From Mermis nigrescens (taxonomy: Eukaryota > Nematoda > Enoplea > Mermithida > Mermithidae), in contig JAVLUZ010000329.1 of assembly GCA_036768485.1 (NCBI GenBank), positions 372,001 through 436,000 of the forward strand: DNA of 64,000 nt, read 5' to 3'. Below, piece by piece: positions 11,106 through 19,622 of the stretch. A program made the translations under genes and the position numbers. The notes under the pieces were generated by a model. The model was not told where the DNA came from. It was given only the letters and a program-made list of their open reading frames with translations, and made no database searches. Positions within the stretch are counted from its first letter, which is position 1. The number at the start of each line of letters is the position of its first letter.

Positions 11106-11743
11106 TGTTTAGGAGCTGATTTAAGGGGGCGTGGGGGCCACCTCACCCCATTGGCCCGAAATAGTCGGCGAGATACAGGATGGATATGCAATTTGCAAAT
11201 ATTTTTGGCCGTCATTGATCATAACTTCTCATATTTTTCCAGTGCTTCGCGCTGGATAAAACCTATTAATGACATTTATTTACTTTTTTGACGGCCTCGA
11301 AGCAATTTTTTGCTCATGGAAAATGGTTAAACAATTTCAGGAACAAAAAGAGGTATTTCAGCATAGATTTTTTCTATTTTCAAGCATAAGTTTTAAAATT
11401 TTTTGAGGTTTCGCGTCAAATGCAACAAATATGGTAAATCGAGCAGTAAATCAAGCTTCTAACCGCCATTCGCCTAGATTTGACGAATTTTCTGGCACTC
11501 CGCGCCGGATTGTCGCTAAAGTCAAACGAAATTTAATCTTCGCACAAAATTGTCGAAAATGTTATAATTTTTTGAAAAATGTTGGCGTCGAAAGTGATTT
11601 TAAATAAAAGTAGATAATGTAAAACGCCGAAAAACGCCATTTTGCACTTAAATGGCAAATTGTTGGACCTACTTTTGACTGTTTTTTTTTGAAGAAGTTG
11701 GGGGTACCGCTCCCTTAGTAAAATCTCAGATCCGCCACTGGTC
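11106..11743. mobile_element. Family G-like hAT element, decayed
   Basis: The left end AGGAGCTGATTTAAGGGGG and right end CAGATCCGCCACTG resemble the termini of the intact MITE at 43260-43452. Internal CCCCATTGGCCC is also shared. The flanks no longer show a clean target duplication. The middle contains CAGTGCTTCGCGCTGG hairpin modules. Confidence 0.5.
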
Positions 11744-11808
11744 TTGTAGGATATTGAGACATGTAATGGTAAATACGGAAGACATAATTGCCACAGAACA
11801 ACAGACAG

Positions 11809-11881
11809 CTAACAATGACTTTTAAGAAATGTTTTCACAGGTTTATTGCTTTCCATTTCAGAATCTGCACACGACATCAAT
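11809..11881 (-). CDS. Lipase exon 8 (last coding exon)
   Basis: The acceptor on the - strand is GTTTTGTTATTTCAG, just before 11881. One base completes an Arg codon split with exon 7. It then encodes LMSCADSEMESN and KSHC with a TAG stop. The spaced pair of cysteines, the last one C-terminal, matches how pancreatic-type lipases end. The assignment rests on exact phase agreement and the PLAT context. Confidence 0.75.
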
Positions 11882-11941
11882 CTGAAATAACAAAACTATG
11901 TTTGATTGTGATCCATTATAACGAGAAAAATAAAGTTTCAC

Positions 11942-12130
11942 CTTCGACCCGAAATGTCAGTCATAACGATTTTGACAATAACGAACTCGTGATTTCTATA
12001 CAGCAGTCTGTTGATTAAACCTTTTGAGTGTGTATAATTCAAATCAATGGACTTGATATTAGTTCCTAAAAGCCATGGCAATGTCAGTATGCGGCTAAAT
12101 GGCTTATTTTTGTAAAGCGTATCCCCGTTT
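11942..12130 (-). CDS. Lipase exon 7 (PLAT domain, second part)
   Basis: The acceptor is CCTATATTCTTCAG, just before 12130, and the donor AAG|GTGAAA at 11942/11941. It encodes NGDTLYKNKPFSRILTLP, then LLGTNIKSIDLNYTH and HEFVIVKIVMTDISG. This order (polar loop, hydrophobic strand with GTNI, terminal valine-rich strand) is that of the PLAT beta-sandwich at the C-terminus of pancreatic and lipoprotein lipases. It enters and leaves in phase 2, matching both neighbours. Confidence 0.78.
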
Positions 12131-12925
12131 CTGAAGAATATAGGAATAATATTAGAAATGAGCAAATCAACTCGTGCTTCTATTCTTATTTTTACAATTA
12201 TCGTTACTACAATACAAATGCTAATAAAGTTAAAAAGCACGTTTATCGACCATTATGATCGTAAAAAATTAATTTTGTAAAACGTTCAACTTTGGGATCA
12301 ACTTGCCGAAAGGTAATGCAAGCTTTCAATGAAGTTTAATGTATCCAAACTTTTGATCAAAAATTAGAAAATGTTGAAGTAAAATTAGAAATGGAGGTCA
12401 TAAAATATTAGGCTTCGAAAGATAGAGAAATTAAAGCAGTGACAAAGCACAGTTAAGATGTTCTGCATAAAACGGATTAAGACGTAGAGCTGCTTATATA
12501 TTTATGCACATTACCGAAAATGCCCGATAAATTATTGTTAGCGAGACTGACAGGTAGCAAAAGAATGGAACCTCTTTAGAAATTGCGCCGCCACTACGTT
12601 TGCCCCATTTCCCTTATTCAAGCGGAGTTACTTCAATGCAGTATATGGTAACACAAACCGTTTTCGGAGAATTTATTTACAACTTTTGTTCGATTTCATA
12701 AACCGCCGATCGTTTTTTTGTCTTTTTCAAGTGAAGCTTTCTGCGATCTAACATAGGTTTTGAAGACGAAAACAAATATAATTAATTAAAACAAAATAAG
12801 ATTAGAATTATCGATTTATAAATCCATAAAGGCATTTTCAAGTGATTTGATAATGAACCAATTGTTAGATCGGTTCATGTTGCATTTGGCAATAATTTAA
12901 TGGATTTACATATATGCGTACTAAC

Positions 12926-13034
12926 CTCATTAAGGGAATGTTATCCGATTTTTCACCGACCTCATTTTCGAATCGTACCTTAAGATCTCCAGTTACTTCT
13001 TTATTGGATGTCACTTGAAGAGAAATTTGGCGAC
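12926..13034 (-). CDS. Lipase exon 6 (PLAT domain, first part)
   Basis: It encodes RQISLQVTSNKEVTGDLKV, then RFENEVGEKSDNIPLM, the first PLAT strands (hydrophobic alternation, TG turn, R/SLxGxxG-like loop). The donor is ATGAG|GTTAGT at 12926/12925. The acceptor ACAATTAAG before 13034 has a weak pyrimidine tract. The two leading bases complete the Gly codon opened by exon 5, 28.7 kb upstream in the gene. This join is inferred from phase and domain order, not observed in a transcript. Confidence 0.75.
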
Positions 13035-13363
13035 CTTAATTGTGGGTGATAGTACAAATGGCATACAAATATAAAACAAACTCTATATTGTTGATAAATC
13101 AGCCATATGAAGCTTATTAGAAATGAAAGCTGAAAATAATGATATTGTTCGACACGATAAGCTGAATAGTTGATTTGTGACTGAAACAATGACAATTTTT
13201 AAAGCAGGTAGTTCGTTATCAGTTTCTGAAAGAGAAAGCTTTAAAAAAAACAAAACAAAAACCTTCAAGTAAAATTAAAACGTCCAATTAAATCCGAACA
13301 TTCATGGATACTGAGATAAAGTGCGTTTGCTTCTAATGCTAATCAGTAGAAAGATGGACTCAC

Positions 13364-15373
13364 ATCATAGGTAGCGCGATAGCGCTACCTATAATATACT
13401 TGGCCATCCTTTTTCTTAAATGTTTATCATAGCGAGTGCGAAATTTGTGTCCCCCCCAAAGCAACAACGGCACACACCTGGGAGGTGCGGTTTTTTAAAG
13501 GTAGATATTAAAAAACTTAGATACCCTTTTTTTTGTTTACACTCAATACCGAGCTAGTCGTGAGTGTGTAAAGTTTACACCAAAAATTCAAATGATCGGC
13601 AGAGGGCCAATTTTTTTAAAAAATGTTTTCTCTGATTAGTAGGTTACGAATCTGGTCTTAAAATTTCTTTACATTCCTTAATTATTGCACAGGAGAGTAA
13701 ATTAGGCGGTTTTTTACTGTTTTCATGTGCAGAAGCATATCTAACTCAGTTTTACATTCTATGCAGTCTGATTGGTTTCAAAAGATAGACGCTTAAAAAA
13801 TCTAGGGGGACTTTTTTAATTTTTTTAAGTAATATTTTCAAATGTGGAGGCGGTTTATTGTAAAGAGTCTGGGACAAAAAATTTTTCCGCCCTGAGTGTC
13901 GTGGGTGATGAATTTAAAAAAATGTTCTCCGTAAGGTCAGAATAGCGAATCTGACCTTAAAACTTTTCTACAGCCAGTGTTTGTTGACGTATGAAGAGGT
14001 GAACTTTGAATTATACATCTATTTTCTAATGCCGATAGATAACTCCGTATTGCATATTATTTGATCAGATTTTTTCTTATTTCGAAGGTTTTTAACTCGT
14101 CTTTAATAAATAATTATTTTTATTATCATAAATGCACAATTCTTAAACTTCAGTAGAATGATGAATATTTTTCAATATAGTATAATCAAGCTGAAATCTT
14201 GGCTGCGAGTTGAGTTGGTGCAATGGCTGACGTATCCGTTCTTTTTCATTTTTTAATTCTTTTGGCAAAACCATGCACTTCATTTGACTTATTCATCTAT
14301 TTAGGTTCTGCAGATGACACTTTTTTGTTTTTTTGAATTTAGCCTTAGTTCTCGAATGGGAGTGTAGAAGAGTGCGAAAATCTGGGGGTGAAAAGATACA
14401 TTTCGGTCGAGCTTTCGACTTATTTATGTCTGCCAACAGCTCCGGTTATGAGTTTTAAGAAATTTTTCTGATAGAAATGTACTACGGATCAAGGGCTATC
14501 TTGTGCTTACCAGCAAACTTTTCTACAATCAATGACGCAGTTAGTACCAAGGGTTTAAACTTTACAATCTAGTGGATGAGTAAAAAAACAGATTTTGTCC
14601 AAGATTTCTCTGCCAACTTCTTCGGTAATGAGTTGGGATAAATTGAATAAAATAGAAATGAAGTAACTTCTAAGGGCTACACGTCGAAGCAAGCCGCGTT
14701 CAAAAAACGTAATATTGAGTTGTTTATGGGGGTGTAAAGTTCGAAATCTGCGGTGTAAAATGGCCGAAAAAAACAGGTTCTTTTCGTATTTTGATTGGTA
14801 AATCATATCAAATATTTTGCGGAACATAAGTTTGGCACATACAAACGTACTACAATCAACGGGCTACAAACTGGCCCAAACTGAATTTATTTACACTCAA
14901 TAAGGCGTTAGGTTCAGCTTTTTAAAGTTTACAATGTGGTGGACAGTGGTAAATACGTGTTCGTCCATTTTTTGTTCGCCACATCCTCTGTTCCAGAAGT
15001 CGGGCGAGGTCGAATAGGATAAAAATAAAGTGCTTTCTAACGGGTACGCGTCACAGCGAATTGCGTTTGTTTACATCAATATTTAGCTTTTTCGGGAGGT
15101 GTAAAGTCAAAACAATGGGGGACTTAAAGGTGTTTCTGTCTTGTTCTTTCCTGCCAAGTCCTGGGTATGAGTCTCGACATAATCTCAAGTCTAAAAATAA
15201 ACCAGAAACCAAATGTGATACGCCAGTTTGTTTACACTCAACAGTGGTGTAAAGTGGTTTACATCTGATATTTATTTGTCGTCGGGCCATTGTTGAGACT
15301 TAATTTTTTCAATAAATGTTGATCGCCAATATCAGGAACAATCATCAAAGTTACGAATCTTACCAAAATCTTC
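13364..15373 (+). repeat. Family A repeat, copy A3, left part
   Basis: It starts ATCATAGGTAGC with the same perfect head hairpin as A2. The part 14180-15300 is almost identical to 38085-39210 (A5). It is interrupted at 15373 by the gypsy element and resumes at 29732. Open frames inside (14555-14827, 15051-15290) recur identically in A5 because the DNA is duplicated; no protein is recognised. Confidence 0.75.
15370..15373 (+). other. Target-site duplication CTTC, left
   Basis: CTTC precedes the 5' LTR and follows the 3' LTR (29732-29735). Uninterrupted A copies read AAAATCTTCTTTACACTAGG (about 3543 and 36088), exactly the predicted empty site with one CTTC. A 4-bp duplication fits Ty3/gypsy integration. 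Confidence 0.9.
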
Positions 15374-16136
15374 TGTAACTGCGAGAGTTACGGTAGGCGA
15401 ACCTGCCTTAGCAGTTCGCGATAGCCATCACATAGCCAATACTAGTAGCTATCTATGATAGTGCACTGTGGGCTATGCCTTCGGTCTTCCCATTATTTCC
15501 CCATATTTTAAATAATAAAAAACATTTAGATACTTGTCCGGTAGCATAGAGTTAAGTGTATGATAATAGTAATTGTTTCATGCATACCGCTTGTGCAATC
15601 GAGGACTTTCGATCTGAGATAAAAGTGATTCAGTATTACGTTAATTTGATCTTTGTTTAATTTACTGTAATGGTCCTTGAGGCCAGTGTACTTAACGTTG
15701 TAGTTTAGTCTGGCGTTTTTGTTTTTCGTTTGCCAGTCGTACGTTGATATAGTCCGTACGTTTTCGTTTTCTTTCTGCTTGTTGTCCGGCTATAGGCCGT
15801 GAATTCTTCGTCGAATTAAAATATAGAAAACCTACCCAGTGGTTTTTGGTTATACCGAGGGTTAGGTCGGCACATACCCACGTCGAGGACTTCCACCCAT
15901 CTTAGTGGACTGATAGGTAAATTTCGTATGATATTTTATTTTATTTGGAAATCATAATTTATTTCTCAAGCCAAAAATTGATCAAAAATATTATTTAATC
16001 TTTAGGGATGATTGATCAGCATAGAGCTCGTTGTTGTTGTTTTCATTGTTCAGCGTGCTACACATATTAGGAACCAAAAACATTTCGGATCAGGCACTGA
16101 TTGAAAATAAGTTAAATTACAACTTGAGCTTGAGAT

Positions 16137-16150
16137 AGGTCAACTGACCT
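16137..16150. promoter_or_regulatory. Inverted AGGTCA-AC-TGACCT site in the 5' LTR
   Basis: Nuclear-receptor-type half-sites in inverted order with a 2-bp spacer. The identical sequence is in the 3' LTR (29444-29457) and in the ancient LTR relic (6257-6270). The function is inferred from conservation and motif identity. Confidence 0.5.
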
Positions 16151-16358
16151 CCGCGGCAAATTCCGAGACTAGGTAGGTAGCCTTAGGTCTTAGGGCGTAG
16201 CTGCTGAGATCACCCGACAAGAAGCAGCCAGCAATATTAGGGCTGAGGGGATCGAAGCCGTAAGGTCTCTAAGGGTCCAAAGATCGAAAGCCATTCAGAG
16301 CCGCGCGATCGGGGCCAGCACTAAGCGTAGACTTAAGTACCTACGTACCTAGGTAAAT

Positions 16359-16417
16359 CTCGAAGGTAATGTTAGGCCGGTCTGTGTCGCTCTTGTAGAC
16401 GCAGGCCCCTACATTTA
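16359..16417 (+). ncRNA. U5-end hairpin, 5' LTR version
   Basis: GGTCTGTGTC pairs with GACGCAGGCC (two G-U pairs) around a loop containing CTTGTA. Outer pairs AATGT/ACATT and AGG/CCT extend the stem. The matching region of the 3' LTR has different bases but the same fold. It lies immediately before the primer-binding region. Confidence 0.55.
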
Positions 16418-16419
16418 CA

Positions 16420-17008
16420 TTGGACGTTCCCTCCTTTAGGCTGCTAGCTACAGCCGAGCTGATCAATCATCGTAAACTTATTTTTCGATCCAAAAATCAT
16501 CATTTTGGCCATCTAAAAATGTGTAACATTTCGTTCACCTTTGTTGTTGTATCGACCGCGATCGTGGCAGTGCGCAATTTAAGTAAGCGTCCGTGGTAAA
16601 GATTTTGTGTATCGTGGTAAAGCCATCGTTATTTTTCTATTTCCGTCGAACTTTCATCAACGAAGGCAGCTCTCACGCTCGTATATTCATTTTTCTATAA
16701 ACGTCGACCCACAGGCGACGATTTATCATTTTTCTCAACTGACGACGAAATTCCGTCATTTAGGTTCTTACCTACCTGTTTTTCTAACCACGTACATTTT
16801 CTTGCGCTTTAGGCTTAGTCCTACCTGTTTTCGATCATTTCACGTCAGGTATATCTTACTTCACGTAAGGAAGTACTATTTACGTGGAAAAACCTGTTTT
16901 TCGGATCGATAAAGGCCAAATTCGAAACATTTATTTCGGGAAAAATTTCGACGTACTGAAATTTATTTTACCCAAGGTCACATTTTTCGACATTATTGAC
17001 ACCTAAAA
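16420..17008 (+). other. Gypsy leader with possible PBS and splice donors
   Basis: TGGACGTTCCCTCC (16421-16434) begins with TGG one base after the LTR and may be the primer-binding site; I could not match a tRNA. CAG|GTATAT (16848/16849) and CAC|GTAAGG (16864/16865) are candidate donors for splicing to the acceptor at 23731. A 101-codon open frame at 16607-16912 has no recognisable domain and probably arises by chance. Confidence 0.5.
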
Positions 17009-18115
17009 ATGGCAGGAAAAAAGGTTTTGCGGACACCGCCCACTAAATTGAAAAAACCTTCTACGCCACCTACTTCAGCTCGCCAATTACCTACCGCGCC
17101 TCTTGACTCTAATAGCGCGAGTAATTCTGCGAGTAATGACACAATTACGAGAGACGTAACTACTAATGCGAATAATGATAAATTACCCGCGTCACTAAAT
17201 GCCGCGAGTAATACACAGTCAGAAGATGAACTGTCATTAAGTATCATGCGATCTCGCATTAATCAAACTTCGATAACTAGATCGGACCCTAATATCGACA
17301 ATTCATCAAGTCATACAATGATTGATAATACGACTACCATTAACACGGCAAATAACCCTGAAACCAGTTCGGAGCGCGAAAATCCCGATTCTGACGTAGA
17401 AAGTGCTCATAGTCACAGCATAAATGCCGACAGAGAGCGTGCTAATGCTAATGTGACTAATGATCTTATTTTGAAAGCGCTACAAGCTATTCATTTGCAA
17501 TTTTCGGACCTTTCTACACGCGTTAATCAAGATAAAAAGGAAAATGCAGACGAAATGCGTAAACTGCGTCTGGAGCTAAGCACTATGCTTAAACCCCAAC
17601 CAGTTCTGAATCGCATAGAGAATAATTCATCTGAGCGCGTTAACCACTCAATTGATAGCGCAAATTTTTCTGAATTTAATGCGCAAAGTGCGAATCGTGC
17701 GCAAAGTACGCATCGTGCATCTTCACTGTTGTCCACTGGCAACAGCGCATCAAATTCACGCTCACCTTCGGAAACTGTTCCCGAAAATATCACTCAAAGT
17801 TGTACGAATCGCGCGTCTGAGATATCTAATTTGTCACAGAATCCTGTAAACACGGGTTTGCAATCAGTGCAAAACTCGGGTTTTTCGGAAAATATACCTA
17901 CGATTTCGCAGCCGTCGGTACCGATTTCGCAGACGTCGCGATCTCGGCCGTCGCTGTCTTTAAATCGTAATGCGCTTTCTTTCGTACCTAGTTCTTCTAC
18001 TACGAACTCGCAGCAGCAATTGAATCCACCACCGCTGCAGTATTTTCCACCTCAAGGCGAAATTTTACCAAATAATTATGTACCTAATCCGATAAATGTC
18101 GAAATTACCACCTAA
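17009..18115 (+). CDS. ORF1, Ser/Asn/Thr-rich gag-region protein
   Basis: 368 residues starting MAGKKVLRTPPTKLKKPSTPP. The N-terminus is basic and proline-rich. Most of the rest is low-complexity Ser, Asn, Thr and Gln. Residues about 149-195 (NDLILKALQAIHLQFSDLS onward, ending KLRLELSTML) look like a coiled coil that could drive multimerisation. No zinc knuckle or catalytic motif is present. It ends 20 bases inside the start of gag, which lies one frame over. It may be the N-terminal half of a split Gag, expressed by termination-reinitiation or by frameshift. The function is unknown. Confidence 0.7.
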   Translation: MAGKKVLRTPPTKLKKPSTPPTSARQLPTAPLDSNSASNSASNDTITRDVTTNANNDKLPASLNAASNTQSEDELSLSIMRSRINQTSITRSDPNIDNSSSHTMIDNTTTINTANNPETSSERENPDSDVESAHSHSINADRERANANVTNDLILKALQAIHLQFSDLSTRVNQDKKENADEMRKLRLELSTMLKPQPVLNRIENNSSERVNHSIDSANFSEFNAQSANRAQSTHRASSLLSTGNSASNSRSPSETVPENITQSCTNRASEISNLSQNPVNTGLQSVQNSGFSENIPTISQPSVPISQTSRSRPSLSLNRNALSFVPSSSTTNSQQQLNPPPLQYFPPQGEILPNNYVPNPINVEITT

Positions 18116-19622
18116 TAATCCTATTCTGCATTCTTCTAATATCGAAATGCAACCTGTCGAAATAAACTTATCTGGCATTAACAACGAATCTGCACATTTG
18201 CAAAACGAATCTGCGCCTCTCTCTGAATCATCTAGTAGGAGAAGACATGTCAAATTTTCTGACGAAAGCTCATCTAATAGCTATGATCGCCCGCGCAGCC
18301 GTCGCTCGCGTCGCAAAAGTCGATCGCGCAGACGACGTCATCGTCATAGTTCAGGTTCTTCATCTGAAAGCTCGCGTGGTGACTCTCGTCTCGCTGATTC
18401 CTTGAATTGCGGACCATTTTTGCAGCAGATGCAATTTGCAATTGCTAATAAAAAATTTTTTGATGGCGATAAATCGGATATAAAAGCATATTTCGCAGAA
18501 TTCGAATCACTTGCCAATACCTATGATATTGACAAAGCTGATCGTTTAAAATTCGCTACTGGATTTCTTGACCCTTATGTTTTGCGTTTATACCGTTCGT
18601 TACCTGCTGATATACAACAATCGTATTCAAAAACGAAACAAGCGCTAATAACCGAATTTTGTCCAATGGACACCGGTGCGCTCTTTAATCGTTTTTTGTC
18701 ACACAAACAGCAGCCTAACGAATCGGTTAAAGCTTATTATCTCTCGCTTCGCAAAGAGTTAATTAAATCGGATCCCTATCTTGAAGTTGACTCGCCACAT
18801 TTCAATAATTTAATGCGACATCAACTAAAACAAGGTTTATTACCACACATTTCGAAAGAAGCATATCATAAAAAACCTAGAGCATCATTAGCTGAATTCT
18901 TGGATAATGCGCTAAGCGCTGAATTTGCTAACAAAGAATTTGAGGATAAAAAGGCAGTAACGCCTTACGTATCGGTAACAGCTGCTCCAGTAGGCAGCGC
19001 AGTACCTAAAGATACTCCTCGCGCATCTAACCAAAATGATTCAAATCGTTCACGTCATAAAACGTTTCATCGCTCATCGCGTGCTGAGAAACCAGAAAGT
19101 TCTTCTCGTAAATATTGTACCTTTTGCAAGCGCATAGGTCACACTTATGAGGAATGTTTCACGCGTCAAAGGCAAGAAACGGCTAATAATACTAATCAGA
19201 ATACCCAAGCTGATCGAAATAATAATTCTATGGCTCGCAATTGCAGCCAATCGCGTTCTTTTTGCGTCAAAATCGTTCGCCATCGCATTCGAATTCGCAA
19301 AATAGACATCGATCTCAATCACGATATCGTAACCCAAGTCAACATCGTTCATCTAACTATGCGAATAATGATAATCGCTTTGAATCAAAGCAATCACGAT
19401 CGAATTTTTGGCAAAATCGTAATGATTATTACCAAAATTCGCGTGCTAATTATCAAAATTCGCGTTACGATAATCGTTATAATACTCAACCGCGCCAAAA
19501 TACACCTTTTGTGCAATTCCCAAATGAACAGCGTGGGACATACTATAACTCGAATTACCGCAACGACAATAATTTTAATCGCCCGTATGTCACATATACC
19601 GCAGATAACCAGCCCACCATGA
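18096..19622 (+). CDS. gag: Gag: capsid-like domain and CCHC zinc knuckle
   Basis: The ATG overlaps the end of ORF1. Residues about 45-95 are an Arg/Ser-rich tract (RSRRSRRKSRSRRRRHRH). About 104-275 is a retrotransposon Gag core: FFDGDKSDIKAYFAEFES, LPADIQQSYSKTKQALITEF and ESVKAYYLSLRKEL. C341-X2-C344-X4-H349-X4-C354 is a nucleocapsid zinc knuckle for RNA binding. After about 19262 the frame encodes implausible sequence, while the pol frame (-1) carries on with an Arg/Ser/Asn-rich linker, so Gag-Pol probably shifts at the T tract 19259-19263. The unshifted product would run to 19622. Confidence 0.88.
   Translation: MSKLPPNNPILHSSNIEMQPVEINLSGINNESAHLQNESAPLSESSSRRRHVKFSDESSSNSYDRPRSRRSRRKSRSRRRRHRHSSGSSSESSRGDSRLADSLNCGPFLQQMQFAIANKKFFDGDKSDIKAYFAEFESLANTYDIDKADRLKFATGFLDPYVLRLYRSLPADIQQSYSKTKQALITEFCPMDTGALFNRFLSHKQQPNESVKAYYLSLRKELIKSDPYLEVDSPHFNNLMRHQLKQGLLPHISKEAYHKKPRASLAEFLDNALSAEFANKEFEDKKAVTPYVSVTAAPVGSAVPKDTPRASNQNDSNRSRHKTFHRSSRAEKPESSSRKYCTFCKRIGHTYEECFTRQRQETANNTNQNTQADRNNNSMARNCSQSRSFCVKIVRHRIRIRKIDIDLNHDIVTQVNIVHLTMRIMIIALNQSNHDRIFGKIVMIITKIRVLIIKIRVTIIVIILNRAKIHLLCNSQMNSVGHTITRITATTIILIARMSHIPQITSPP

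Larger units (their letters stand above)
15374..16419 (+). repeat. 5' LTR of the gypsy element
   Basis: It begins TGTAACTGCGAGAGTTAC and ends TTTACA. The start forms a 7-bp inverted pair TGTAACT/AGTTAC(A), complete in the 3' LTR. AATAAA occurs at 15514. AAAATATAG near 15819 is a possible TATA-like element. An AGGTCA inverted repeat lies at 16137. The last ~60 bp differ strongly from those of the 3' LTR, while the rest is about 99% identical. Confidence 0.93.

Noticed and set aside
13083..13268. Extra lipase exon between 13035 and 13364 (TTTCAG acceptor-like words)
   Set aside because: No translation fits lipase sequence and the exon 5-6 junction already agrees in phase and domain order.
14555..15290. 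Frames of 79-90 codons repeated at 38473-39193 as conserved small genes
   Set aside because: They are identical because the DNA is a recent A-family duplication. There is no codon bias, no domain, and the frames overlap on both strands.
16607..16912. 101-codon ORF in the gypsy leader
   Set aside because: Phe/Arg/Ser-rich translation of T-rich leader, no motif and no start context support; treated as untranslated leader.
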